Assembly (NCBI GenBank): GCA_021829055.1 | Contig: JAJZCS010000025.1 | Location: 1-14,695, forward strand | DNA: 14,695 bases | Direction of reading: 5' to 3' | DNA from: Pseudomonadota bacterium | GTDB lineage: Bacteria; Pseudomonadota; Alphaproteobacteria; Acetobacterales; Acetobacteraceae | In this document: positions 1-7,809 of the stretch, piece after piece | Layout: each line of letters opens with the position of its first letter | Position numbering within the stretch: position 1 is the stretch's first letter | Program-made: the position numbers and the translations under genes | The notes under the pieces: model-generated | The model's database searches: none | Told to the model about the DNA's origin: nothing | The model's input: the letters and a program-made list of their open reading frames with translations, nothing else

Positions 1-1058
1 GCGCCACGACCATCAATATCCCTGACACGGTTGGTTATGCACTGCCCGAGGACATTAATCGAATCTTCACGATGTTGCGTGAGCGTGTTCCGGGTGTGGA
101 CAGCGTGATCCTTTCCACGCATTGTCATAACGATCTTGGCCTGGCTGTTGCCAACACTCTGGCTGCTTTGCGAGGAGGGGCGCGCCAGATCGAATGTACT
201 ATTAACGGTATTGGCGAGCGTGCAGGCAACGCAGCGCTTGAGGAAGTCGTAATGGCAATTCGTACCCGACAGGATCAGATCGGGTATACTAACGCGATCA
301 AGACTCCACACATTCTACGGACGTCGAAACTCCTTGCAACTATTACTGGTTTTGATGTGCAGCCAAACAAAGCTATTGTCGGGCGCAATGCATTTGCTCA
401 TGAGTCGGGGATTCACCAGGATGGTGTTCTGAAAAATGCGGCTACGTATGAGATCATGACACCTGAGAGCGTTGGCTGGCAGAAAACAAGCTTGGTGATG
501 GGCAAACACTCGGGGCGTGCTGCCTTTCGAGACAAGCTGCGTGCCCTAGGCTACGGCGAAATCGGGGACAACCAATTGAATGATGCTTTTCGACGCTTCA
601 AGGACCTCGCTGATCGCAAGAAATTGGTTTACGACGATGACATCATTGCCTTGGTCGATGATGAGGTTGTCCGTGATCAGAGTCGTATCAAGTTCCTGTC
701 TCTTGAAGTTTGGTCGGGCTCCCAAATCCAGCCACGCGCCAAACTAGAACTCGAGGTCGATGGCGGGGTGAAAACAGCCGAAGCTCATGGTGATGGTCCG
801 GTGGACGCAACGTTCAACGCCATACGCATCATTTTCCCACATGATGCGGAATTACGTTTGTTCACCGTTGGTGCTGTTACTGAAGGAACCGATGCCCAAG
901 CTCGCTGTGGAGTCCGCTTGGAAGAAGGGGGTAAGCTAGTGGATGGGCAAGGGGCTGACACGGACACGATTGTTGCAGCGGCACGGGCCTACGTCCATGC
1001 TCTTAACAAGCTTCTGTTTAAGCGCGCCCGCACCGAGCCAGTTGCTCTAACTGCTTGA
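1..1058 (+). CDS. leuA: 2-isopropylmalate synthase, 5'-truncated by window edge
   Basis: This enzyme condenses acetyl-CoA with 2-oxoisovalerate, the first committed step of leucine synthesis, in the cytoplasm. The reading frame is open from base 3, so the gene starts outside the window. About 351 residues are visible of a family usually near 500-560. The visible part opens with the barrel strand IPDTVGY, then HCHND (bases 120-134), whose two histidines are metal ligands in the DRE-TIM family. Further on are [10 protein letters not shown] and the GKHSGRAA segment that links to the C-terminal LeuA dimer/regulatory domain. That domain normally binds leucine for feedback inhibition and appears complete to the TGA stop at 1056-1058. 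Homocitrate or citramalate synthase are alternatives within the family, but the overall fit to LeuA is better. A branched-chain aminotransferase gene lies nearby on the opposite strand, which fits the pathway. Confidence 0.95.
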   Translation, partial: ATTINIPDTVGYALPEDINRIFTMLRERVPGVDSVILSTHCHNDLGLAVANTLAALRGGARQIECTINGIGERAGNAALEEVVMAIRTRQDQIGYTNAIKTPHILRTSKLLATITGFDVQPNKAIVGRNAFAHESGIHQDGVLKNAATYEIMTPESVGWQKTSLVMGKHSGRAAFRDKLRALGYGEIGDNQLNDAFRRFKDLADRKKLVYDDDIIALVDDEVVRDQSRIKFLSLEVWSGSQIQPRAKLELEVDGGVKTAEAHGDGPVDATFNAIRIIFPHDAELRLFTVGAVTEGTDAQARCGVRLEEGGKLVDGQGADTDTIVAAARAYVHALNKLLFKRARTEPVALTA

Positions 1059-1142
1059 CGTAATTGCGAGCGTGACGGGCCGGCCAGACACGGGGTAGAG
1101 GCAGGAAACTCTGGTGTCGTGCGCTGCTCGTGGTCACCACCC

Positions 1143-1161
1143 ATGACACGCCTGTCATTTT
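1143..1161 (+). terminator. possible weak terminator after leuA
   Basis: ATGACA-CGCC-TGTCAT is a perfect 6-base inverted repeat with a 4-base loop, followed by a run of four T. It lies about 85 bases after the leuA stop, between two convergent genes. The stem is AT-rich and short and the T-run is minimal, so the call is tentative. The rest of 1059-1227 shows nothing I can support. Confidence 0.3.
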
Positions 1162-1227
1162 CGGGTCATACTGGTTAATCCAGCGGGTGACTTTGGATGG
1201 CGCCACCTGTTTGTCGTGACAAATTTG

Positions 1228-1620
1228 TTAGTGCGTTGGAGAAAAAACCAGTGACTGGCCGAGGTAGAAAGCAAGTGCGAGCCCAAGGAGAACGATCAGC
1301 GCTGCTAGTGCGAGATCAAGATTGGCGGTTGGTGCTTGTTGAGGCGCCTCGTCGTCGATTGCTGCACGGTTGCGGATGAAGCGACGCATTGCAGTTGCGA
1401 CCATGGTTGCGCCCGCGATGATCAGGATTAGGCCAACAAAGGAGCCCGCTACCTGACCAGAAAGGTCGATGCTCTTGTGCAAAGACTGGCCAGCGATCTT
1501 TAAAAAGATATCGAAGCGTTCCACGAGGAACCCGAATGCCATGACAGCAATGGCGGTGCGGACCCAAGCTAGAAAGGTCCGCTCATTTGCAGCGTGGTCG
1601 CTGAAACGGGAGACAGTCAC
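1228..1620 (-). CDS. DUF202 / YidH-family inner-membrane protein
   Basis: A small integral membrane protein of 130 residues. The N-terminal signature NERTFLAWVRTA (about residues 12-23) is typical of DUF202 (YidH/YidG-like) proteins and leads into the first membrane segment. Three hydrophobic segments are visible, roughly residues 20-38, 55-78 and 103-122, with a charged loop between the second and third. The molecular function of the family is not established. The start is GTG (1618-1620). It overlaps the TGA of ilvE in a GTGA junction, so the two genes are almost surely one transcript with coupled translation. No own promoter is evident. The product is unlikely to act in amino acid synthesis merely because of this linkage. 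Confidence 0.85.
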   Translation of the reverse strand: MTVSRFSDHAANERTFLAWVRTAIAVMAFGFLVERFDIFLKIAGQSLHKSIDLSGQVAGSFVGLILIIAGATMVATAMRRFIRNRAAIDDEAPQQAPTANLDLALAALIVLLGLALAFYLGQSLVFSPTH

Positions 1621-2519
1621 GCTGCTCGTTTAGCAACTTCGTCTGGTGGCATGCGCACGAGCGCGTCATAGTCGCCGATGAGGGTTTCCGTGATCGTACC
1701 CGGCGTGAAAGCTAGGTCGTCGATCGCGCGGACGGGTGTGATTTCAGCAGCGGTGCCCGCGAGGAATACTTCCGCCGCATGGCGGATTTCCTCGGGAGTG
1801 ATGCGGCGTTCGATCACAGGAATATTGCGGGTGCGGGCGAGCGATATGACAGTACGGCGGGTAATACCATCCAAGAAGCTCTCGGGCGTGGGGGTATGGA
1901 GTGAACCATCGAATGCAAAGAAGATATTGGCGCCCGTGGCTTCAGCCACAAAACCATCACAGGTAAGCATTAAGGCATCGTCGAAGCCGGCCTTTTCAGC
2001 GGCATGTTTGGACAATGTGCCGATCATATATAGGCCGGCAGCTTTGGAGGCGGTGGGCGCGGTTCGCGGGTCTGGCCGACGCCACTCAGCGACGGCGAGG
2101 CGGATTCCTTTCATTCGATCAGCGCCAAACAGATTGGGCCACGGCCAAGCTGCGATTGCAAGATGAATCTTGGTCATCTGGGCAGAAACGGCAAGCTGCT
2201 CGGAGCCACGCCAGACAACCGGGCGTATGTATGCGTCGGCGAGGTTGTTGGCGGCCAAGATGGCTTTGCAGGCGCTGTCGATCTCTTCAGCGGTGAATGG
2301 AATCTCGAATCCGAGCAGTCTGCCCGAGTGGATTAGGCGATTGGTATGATCGCGCAGACGAAAGATGTTGCCGGCATAAGCGCGTTCGCCCTCAAACACG
2401 GCGGATGCATAGTGCAAGCCGTGCGACAGGACATGAAGCTTCGCGTCGCGCCATGGGACCATCGTGCCATCCCACCAGATGAAGCCGTCACGGTTATCGA
2501 AGGGGATGAGGCTCATCAT
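1617..2519 (-). CDS. ilvE: branched-chain amino acid aminotransferase
   Basis: A PLP-dependent class IV aminotransferase that interconverts valine, leucine and isoleucine with their 2-oxo acids, using glutamate/2-oxoglutarate. The length of about 300 residues is normal. The N-terminal WWDGTMVPW and HGLHYASAVFEGERAY segments are characteristic. K159 in TASKAAGLYM is the expected Schiff-base lysine and E193 in VAEATGANIF the expected pyridine-N ligand. SFLDGITRR and FLAGTAAEITPV follow the phosphate-binding and substrate segments of the family. D-amino acid transaminase or aminodeoxychorismate lyase share the fold, but the length and motifs favour IlvE. Two adjacent ATG codons occur at 2517-2519 and 2514-2516. 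A GGGAG ribosome-binding site (CTCCC on the plus strand at 2524-2528) is 4 bases from the first and 7 from the second, so the second may be the true start. It is divergent from a MarR-type regulator. Confidence 0.93.
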   Translation of the reverse strand: MMSLIPFDNRDGFIWWDGTMVPWRDAKLHVLSHGLHYASAVFEGERAYAGNIFRLRDHTNRLIHSGRLLGFEIPFTAEEIDSACKAILAANNLADAYIRPVVWRGSEQLAVSAQMTKIHLAIAAWPWPNLFGADRMKGIRLAVAEWRRPDPRTAPTASKAAGLYMIGTLSKHAAEKAGFDDALMLTCDGFVAEATGANIFFAFDGSLHTPTPESFLDGITRRTVISLARTRNIPVIERRITPEEIRHAAEVFLAGTAAEITPVRAIDDLAFTPGTITETLIGDYDALVRMPPDEVAKRAA

Positions 2520-2540
2520 TTTGCTCCCATAATGTGATCA

Positions 2541-2569
2541 CACCGACCCAGTGAGTCGGCCAGTCGGTG
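2541..2569. repeat. inverted repeat in the ilvE 5' leader
   Basis: CACCGAC (2541-2547) and GTCGGTG (2563-2569) are perfect 7-base complements separated by 15 bases, 22 bases before the ilvE start. As RNA from the minus strand this would form a hairpin in the leader just upstream of the ribosome-binding site. It could also be a protein-binding site. Function not known. Confidence 0.4.
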
Positions 2570-2571
2570 GG

Positions 2572-2600
2572 CTTGTACAATTTCGATCAAGTTGTGCAAG
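2572..2600. promoter_or_regulatory. possible operator (imperfect palindrome) overlapping a weak ilvE promoter
   Basis: CTTGTACAA (2572-2580) and TTGTGCAAG (2592-2600) are inverted copies with one mismatch, centre-to-centre about 20 bases (two helical turns). The same bases contain a weak minus-strand promoter candidate: TTGCAC at 2599-2594 and TACAAG at 2577-2572 with a 16-base spacer. A MarR dimer or the adjacent response regulator are candidate binders. This is inference from symmetry and position only. Confidence 0.4.
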
Positions 2601-2613
2601 TTGCGGTAATTTT

Positions 2614-2642
2614 TTGACGCGTTGAGGTACATTCGGTAAGAT
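2614..2642 (+). promoter_or_regulatory. sigma70-type promoter for the MarR/response regulator/kinase operon
   Basis: TTGACG (2614-2619) and TAAGAT (2637-2642) are spaced by 17 bases, close to the vegetative consensus. Transcription would start near 2649, giving a leader of about 60 bases before the ATG at 2710. It sits between the divergent ilvE and regulator genes, where a promoter is required. Confidence 0.55.
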
Positions 2643-2709
2643 CAAGTGTCCTGTCTTATCACAAAGTCAATTTCCTGCATCCCAGGTTGTCGCGCATCAA
2701 GAGAGTGCC

Positions 2710-3228
2710 ATGCAAGAGAAATTCACTCAAGCCGGGGTAGAAGCCGGTCTGCTATTCCTGCGCGAGGACGAACTGCGTTTAGTTCAGGAGATGCTGTTCT
2801 TTGCGCACAGGGATCTCGTGGCGGCTCCCGACGCTATTTTGGAGGAGTTGGGTTTTGGGAGGGCACATCATCGAGTACTGCACTTTATCGGTCGAAATCC
2901 CGGGATGCCCGTAGGTGAGTTGCTGACCGTCCTGGGGATCGCGAAACAAAGCTTGGCGCGAGTACTCGGACCGCTCATTCGTGGCGGATATGTGCAGCAG
3001 GTAGCTGGGCGAACCGACCGACGGTTGCGGCTCTTAACACTGACGGAGGCGGGTATAGCCTTGGAGCGACGGCTTTTCGAGGCGCAGCGTGAACGAATGG
3101 TGTTGGCATTGCGCGAAGCAGGGGGGAACGCCGTGGATGGATTCCGACGGGTACTGCGCGGCATGATGCAGGCTGGGGCACGAGCCTACATAGACCGGAC
3201 CGAAAAGGCCCGCGGACTAAAACGTTGA
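2710..3228 (+). CDS. MarR-family transcriptional regulator (PetP-like by context)
   Basis: A 172-residue winged-helix DNA-binding protein. MPVGELLTVLGIAKQSLARV (about residues 66-85) is the helix-turn-helix. The wing is RTDRRLRLLTLTEAG (about 101-115), where the DRR pattern is typical of MarR proteins. The flanking helices form the dimer interface. No ligand can be inferred. The gene lies divergent from ilvE and directly before an OmpR-type response regulator, as for petP before petR in other alphaproteobacteria; the name is suggested by this arrangement, not proven. The ATG at 2710 has only a weak purine-rich ribosome-binding site (AGAGAG). The stop TGA overlaps the next ATG by one base (TGATG), implying coupled translation. 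Confidence 0.85.
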   Translation: MQEKFTQAGVEAGLLFLREDELRLVQEMLFFAHRDLVAAPDAILEELGFGRAHHRVLHFIGRNPGMPVGELLTVLGIAKQSLARVLGPLIRGGYVQQVAGRTDRRLRLLTLTEAGIALERRLFEAQRERMVLALREAGGNAVDGFRRVLRGMMQAGARAYIDRTEKARGLKR

Positions 3229-3944
3229 TGGTTGCCGCGGCTGGAAGCCAGGCTCCCGCAACGGCGCATATTCTCCTGGTTGACGACGATGAGCGTTTGC
3301 GCGTGTTGATGGCTAGGTATCTCACGGAAAACGGCTTCGCGGTAACAGTGGCGGAGAGTGCCGCGCATGCGCGCGACGTACTGAGGATTGTGGATCCCGA
3401 TCTCTTGGTTCTTGACGTGATGATGAGCGAGGAGACAGGGTTGCAGCTGACTGAATCGCTGCGGGCAGATCGAGCGCCGGCACTGCCCATTCTGCTGCTG
3501 ACTGCGCGCGGCGCGCCTGAAGACCGGATTGCGGGCTTCGAAGCGGGCGCAGATGATTATTTAGCTAAACCATTTGACCCACGAGAACTTTTGCTCCGTA
3601 TCAGGGCGTTATTGCGGCGGGCGCCACCGGGTGCTGGGGTAACAGGACCGGTACAATTGGGAGGGGCAGAATTCGATGCAGCAAGAGGCGAACTGGTCAC
3701 AGCGTGTGAGCGGATCCGATTGACGGGTGCTGAAGCAGCGTTACTTGGTGTGTTGGCTGCCCGGCCGAACCAGGTCTTGTCGCGCGAGGTGCTTGCCGAA
3801 ATCTTGGATATGGACGAAGCAGGCGAGCGCGCCATTGACGTGCAAGTGACACGGTTACGACGCAAGATCGAGAGCGATCCGCGCGAACCTAGATTCCTGC
3901 AGACGGTGCGCGGACGAGGCTACATTCTGAAGCCAGGGCCGTGA
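3228..3944 (+). CDS. OmpR-family response regulator (PetR-like by context)
   Basis: A two-component transcription factor of 238 residues. The receiver domain (about 15-130) has the acidic cluster D19-D21, the phospho-acceptor D63 in LVLDVMM, T92 and K114 in YLAKPF. The C-terminal winged-helix domain ends with the OmpR pattern (DVQVTRLRRKIE, then LQTVRGRGYIL). I chose the ATG at 3228, which overlaps the preceding TGA. A TTG one codon earlier is in frame but less likely. The last codon and stop overlap the following kinase start as GTGA, so the cognate partner is almost certainly that kinase. Targets are not visible, but the inverted repeat upstream of ilvE is a candidate site. Confidence 0.92.
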   Translation: MVAAAGSQAPATAHILLVDDDERLRVLMARYLTENGFAVTVAESAAHARDVLRIVDPDLLVLDVMMSEETGLQLTESLRADRAPALPILLLTARGAPEDRIAGFEAGADDYLAKPFDPRELLLRIRALLRRAPPGAGVTGPVQLGGAEFDAARGELVTACERIRLTGAEAALLGVLAARPNQVLSREVLAEILDMDEAGERAIDVQVTRLRRKIESDPREPRFLQTVRGRGYILKPGP

Positions 3945-5266
3945 GATTTCATACCAAGCGCCTTGATCCTGAGCGGACCCTACGACGCGTTCTGCCACGC
4001 AGTCTCTTCGGACGTACTTTGCTGATTGTACTCGTGCCCCTGATGATGCTCGAGGCAGTGGCACTGAAGATTTTTTACGGCAGCCATTTGGATGAGTTGT
4101 CACGCCAGCTAGCGTTCAGCGTCGCCGGTGAGATCGCGTTTGTATTGGGTCAGGTAGACCGATATCCGGAAGATCGACAGCGAATTTTTGCTCAAGCGGG
4201 GCGGAAATTCGAATTCTATTTTCGCGAACATCCAGGCGAGGCGCTTGCGGCACAAAAACCGCCGCGTGCGTTCGGTCCCGTGGATACGGATTTGGCCGCG
4301 GCGCTTCGCGCGGGATTAGGGCGAAAATTTGCTCTCGTGTGGCATGGTCCGCCAGGGATGATCCGCGTCGACATCGCGGAGCGGGGTGGAATACTGACGG
4401 TGGATGTGCCACGCAAGCGCCTTTACGTTGGTGCACTCTACATTTTCTTTGCGTGGTTGGCAGGTACGACTCTATTGGTTCTTGGGTTGGCGATTTTGTT
4501 TCTACGCAATCAAGTGCGCGGAATCGCACGGTTGGCGGCGGCCGCGGAAGCGTTTGGAATGGGACGAGAAATTGGCCCCATTCGGCCGGAGGGTGCGGCA
4601 GAGGTGCGGCGTGCGGGAGCAGCGTTCAACCGGATGCAGGACCGTATCAAGCGATCATTGGCGCAACGAACGACAATGTTGGCTGGAGTTTCGCACGATC
4701 TGCGGACGCCACTAACGCGATTGAGGCTGGCTCTAGCGTTGCCGAATCCCGGGCCGGAAGAGCACGGGGAGATGGAAACCGATATTACCGAGATGGAACG
4801 GCTTATAGCCATTTACCTTGACTTTGCACGAAGTGAGGGGGAGGAGCAGGCTGTTGCGACGGATTTGCCGCTTCTGATCGAAGACGTGGTGGCGCAGGCG
4901 TCACGGGGGGCAACGAGAATTTCGTGCAAAGTGGGAGAGCTGCCTCTAGTGATGTTGCGGCCCGAAGCAGTGCGGCGGGCACTTGCTAATCTGCTTAACA
5001 ATGCCGTGCGGCATGGAAGGGAGGTACACGTTTCTGCGATGCGTGATGGCGGGCGGAACGTGCGGGTGCTGATCGATGATGATGGACCCGGTATTCCGGT
5101 TGATCGACGTGACCGGATGATGCGGCCATTCGAGAGTGGTGTGCCTGGCGGAACAGGGTTGGGTCTTGCAATTGCACGCGATATCGTCGCGGCACACGGT
5201 GGTGACATTCGGCTGGAGGATTCGCCGTTGGGAGGGCTACGGATCGTGATGACGCTTCCGCTTTAG
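3941..5266 (+). CDS. EnvZ-like membrane sensor histidine kinase
   Basis: A 441-residue inner-membrane sensor kinase. Membrane segments are about residues 24-46 and 164-187, enclosing a periplasmic sensor region of about 115 residues that I cannot assign to a known ligand class. A HAMP linker (about 188-240) precedes the dimerisation/phospho-acceptor helix with H252 in GVSHDLRTPLTRLR. The ATPase domain shows the N box (LLNNAVRH, N354), the G1 box (DDDGPGIP, 379-386) and the G2 box (GGTGLGLA, 403-410). The HisKA style and the overall plan match EnvZ-type partners of OmpR regulators. The GTG start at 3941 overlaps the response-regulator stop. Kinase and phosphatase activity are both expected from the HDLRT motif. 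Confidence 0.92.
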   Translation: MRFHTKRLDPERTLRRVLPRSLFGRTLLIVLVPLMMLEAVALKIFYGSHLDELSRQLAFSVAGEIAFVLGQVDRYPEDRQRIFAQAGRKFEFYFREHPGEALAAQKPPRAFGPVDTDLAAALRAGLGRKFALVWHGPPGMIRVDIAERGGILTVDVPRKRLYVGALYIFFAWLAGTTLLVLGLAILFLRNQVRGIARLAAAAEAFGMGREIGPIRPEGAAEVRRAGAAFNRMQDRIKRSLAQRTTMLAGVSHDLRTPLTRLRLALALPNPGPEEHGEMETDITEMERLIAIYLDFARSEGEEQAVATDLPLLIEDVVAQASRGATRISCKVGELPLVMLRPEAVRRALANLLNNAVRHGREVHVSAMRDGGRNVRVLIDDDGPGIPVDRRDRMMRPFESGVPGGTGLGLAIARDIVAAHGGDIRLEDSPLGGLRIVMTLPL

Positions 5267-5268
5267 AG

Positions 5269-5301
5269 GTCCGTGGGTCAGCTGCCCCACTTGGGACGGA
5301 C
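5269..5301. repeat. hairpin immediately after the histidine kinase
   Basis: GTCCGT (5269-5274) and ACGGAC (5296-5301) are perfect inverted copies. Inside, GTGGG (5273-5277) can instead pair with CCCAC (5286-5290). It begins three bases after the kinase stop and could slow or end transcription, but no T-run follows, so it is not a canonical intrinsic terminator. Confidence 0.35.
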
Positions 5302-5335
5302 GCCATTCGTGGCTCGAATGTTGAAGGCGACGCTG

Positions 5336-5351
5336 CTACCCGATTGGGTAG
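5336..5351. repeat. short perfect hairpin between convergent operons
   Basis: CTACCC-GATT-GGGTAG is a perfect 6-base stem with a tetraloop in the 271-base gap between the kinase gene and the recF stop. No T-run on either side. A bidirectional termination or RNA end-protection role is possible but unproven. I see no supported gene in 5267-5537. Confidence 0.35.
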
Positions 5352-5537
5352 TTGGCGGAGCTGACACGACACCACCTCGTGTTTCGCAAGCAACGGGCGC
5401 GGCACACATCCAGCTGCATCGGCGTCGGGTACGGTCGGATATGTCCAGAAACGAAAAATCCAGCAAATTTTCACACTGTGGTCGCATCGTTTAGTTTTTC
5501 GAAGCGGTGCACAGGAGTCGGGTAGTTTCGCGTAATG

Positions 5538-6656
5538 CTACGCAAGAATTTTAATATTCTGAGCTGTGACACATCCGTACGTCGCATCGCCCCCGAAGGG
5601 TACTTGAGAGTCAATCTCCGTAACGGCACAAAATACCTGATTCTTTGCTGCACGAAGGTGCGCAGTCAGCGCCAATCGTCTTTTCTGGTCAAGATGCATG
5701 AAAGGCTCGTCGAGAAGCAAGATTGGCGCGCGGCCGTACCACGCATTGATTAGGCTGGCATGGGCGAGCACCAGCGCCACAAGCATGGCCCGTTGCTGTC
5801 CAGTCGAGGCAAGCGAAGCGGCAAGGCCGGTGTGTGCATCCTCGATACGCAGGTCGGCGCGCTGCGGCGAGACCTGGACAAAGCTTTTGTCTCGGGAATC
5901 AGCGTACGAAGCACGGAGCCAATCCTCCACAGATAATGCCGGCGCATTGTGCAATTTTTTTGCAATCGGGCAGTCGAGTTGCAGGTGTGATGGCGGAAAT
6001 GCTTGCTCATCCCAGTCGGCGAAAGTTGCGTTCAGGCGATCAATCAGGTGTAAGCGCGATGCCGTCAGCGCCACTGCGTGTCGCGCCATTGCGTCCTCAA
6101 TCATCGAGGACCACAGGGGATCAAAATCACCGCGCTCGATCAGGCGATTGCGATTGATTGACGCTGCTTCGAACGCGGCCACCTCCCGTGCATGATTGGG
6201 ATCGAGCGTCAAAGTCAGCCGGTCTAGAAAACGACGACGCATACTAGCGCCTTCGGTAAAAAGCCGATCCATTTGTGGCGTCAGCCACACGGAACAGAAA
6301 TGGGCGTCGGCTTCACGAGAGGAGATCGATGCGCCATCGCATGAAAAAAGGCGCCGTTCACGGTCCTTTATTCCGTAGAGCGTTGCCAGATCAAACCCGA
6401 GAGTGGAGATAGAATTCTCGATAACGTGAGCGCTAATTGCAAATCCGCCGGAACATCCTGGGCCACTGCGGGGTAGTTCATTTAGCTTTGCACCGCGTAG
6501 ACCGCGGCCGGGAGAAAGCAGAGAAATGGCTTCGAGAAGATTGGTCTTTCCAGCACCGTTGCTGCCAGCAAGGACCGAAATTCGACCGGTGATTGACCAG
6601 TCGAGTTTGGCATACGAACGAAAATCGGTAAGGCGAAGGCTATTAATCCGAGTCAC
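5538..6656 (-). CDS. recF: DNA replication and repair protein RecF
   Basis: An SMC-like ATPase that, with RecO and RecR, loads RecA at single-strand gaps. The 372-residue length is normal. The N-terminal LRLTDFRSYAKLDW is typical. Walker A is GSNGAGKT (31-38), the ABC-type signature is STGQQRA (about 284-290), and Walker B with its catalytic pair is ILLLDEP (D316, E317), followed by the HLD D-loop. The start is GTG at 6654-6656. An in-frame TAG only nine bases upstream rules out a longer form, and there is no clear ribosome-binding site, so translation may depend on dnaN 28 bases upstream. Convergent with the histidine kinase gene. gyrB, which often follows recF, is not here. Confidence 0.95.
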   Translation of the reverse strand: MTRINSLRLTDFRSYAKLDWSITGRISVLAGSNGAGKTNLLEAISLLSPGRGLRGAKLNELPRSGPGCSGGFAISAHVIENSISTLGFDLATLYGIKDRERRLFSCDGASISSREADAHFCSVWLTPQMDRLFTEGASMRRRFLDRLTLTLDPNHAREVAAFEAASINRNRLIERGDFDPLWSSMIEDAMARHAVALTASRLHLIDRLNATFADWDEQAFPPSHLQLDCPIAKKLHNAPALSVEDWLRASYADSRDKSFVQVSPQRADLRIEDAHTGLAASLASTGQQRAMLVALVLAHASLINAWYGRAPILLLDEPFMHLDQKRRLALTAHLRAAKNQVFCAVTEIDSQVPFGGDATYGCVTAQNIKILA

Positions 6657-6684
6657 GGAGGTCTAGCGCGGAGGGAGAAAGGCC

Positions 6685-7809
6685 TCACACTCTCATCGGC
6701 ATCAGCACGAAGATGGCACTTTGGTCACTAGCGCCACGCACCAGTGTTGGCGTTGCTCCGTCAGCAAAACAGAACTCGATCTCATCTGTGATTTGGTCCG
6801 CTATGTCATTGAGGTAGCGCGCCTGAAAGCCAATCTCAAGCGGGGAGGAGTCGTATTTGACTTGGCCGGATTCGAGTTCTTCGGTTGCCGTGCCTTGGTC
6901 TGGGCTGGTTGCAGAGAGGATCAGCAGATCACGACCAACAGAAAGTTTAACAGGCTTGTGACGCTCGCTGGTGATCGCAGAGACACGTGCAACGGCCGCC
7001 GCAAAATCCTTTTTATCCACGCGCATGATCTTGTCATTTCCGACCGGAATCACTCGACCGTAGTCTGGGTAGGTTCCATCGATCAACTTGCTGGTCAACC
7101 GAACAGCCCCGAAGTCGAATTGAATGCGTGTTTCCGACAAGGCTACCGCGATGTCTGCGGACATCTCGTCGAGCAATTTACGCACCTCGTTCACAGTCTT
7201 TCGTGGAATTATGACGCCGGGCATTCCCGACGCGCCTTCAGGGAGGGGCTCTTCAACACGGGCTAACCGGTGCCCATCGGTTGCGACTGCACGTAGCGTG
7301 GGCACAGCATCCGACTCCGCCGCATGAAGGTAGATGCCATTCAGATAATATCTGGTTTCTTCCGTCGAGATGGCGAATTTCGTCCGATCGATCAGGCTGC
7401 GTAGTGCCTGCGCGCGCAGCACAAAATGATGGGTTAGCTTGCCCGCGTCCAATTTCGGGAATTCGTCCGTCGGCAGAACGACCAGCTTCGTCGTATACTT
7501 GCCGGACCGCAGAGCAAGAGGAGCGTCCCCACCGGGGTGGTCAAGTTCGATCGATGCATCTTCCGGTTGGCGGCGGACAATCTCGTAGAGCGTTGCTGCA
7601 GGTGCCGTTGCGGCGCCATCGCGGAGCGCGATGGCTGAAACCTCCTCGATAAGGCCTATTTCGAGGTCAGTTGCGGCAATGGTCAATCGACCGTCGCGCA
7701 CTGCGAGCATGACGTTGGCTAAGATCGGAATCGTGTTGCGCCGTTCGACAATGTTCTGGACATGGGCAAGCGCCTTCATCAATGTAGCGCGGTCCGCCTT
7801 GAATTTCAT
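6685..7809 (-). CDS. dnaN: DNA polymerase III beta subunit (sliding clamp)
   Basis: The ring-shaped processivity clamp that tethers the replicative polymerase to DNA. The 374 residues give the usual three clamp domains. The N-terminus MKFKADRATLMKALAHVQ and the C-terminus FVLMPMRV are hallmark DnaN sequences; the latter is the end that interacts with clamp-binding proteins. The open frame extends a further 160 codons upstream, but the true start is the ATG at 7807-7809. It has a strong ribosome-binding site (GGAAGGA, plus-strand 7814-7820), and homology begins there. It forms an operon with recF. In many bacteria dnaA precedes dnaN; here a divergent ABC transporter lies upstream instead. Confidence 0.96.
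   Translation of the reverse strand: MKFKADRATLMKALAHVQNIVERRNTIPILANVMLAVRDGRLTIAATDLEIGLIEEVSAIALRDGAATAPAATLYEIVRRQPEDASIELDHPGGDAPLALRSGKYTTKLVVLPTDEFPKLDAGKLTHHFVLRAQALRSLIDRTKFAISTEETRYYLNGIYLHAAESDAVPTLRAVATDGHRLARVEEPLPEGASGMPGVIIPRKTVNEVRKLLDEMSADIAVALSETRIQFDFGAVRLTSKLIDGTYPDYGRVIPVGNDKIMRVDKKDFAAAVARVSAITSERHKPVKLSVGRDLLILSATSPDQGTATEELESGQVKYDSSPLEIGFQARYLNDIADQITDEIEFCFADGATPTLVRGASDQSAIFVLMPMRV

Noticed and set aside
1018..1206. A 62-residue minus-strand open frame overlapping the leuA 3' end.
   Set aside because: It overlaps a real gene by 41 bases, has no ribosome-binding site or family I recognise, and is probably chance.
7013..7021. TTATCCACG, one base from a DnaA box.
   Set aside because: It is single and inside the dnaN coding sequence. 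No cluster or AT-rich unwinding region is nearby, so no origin is claimed.
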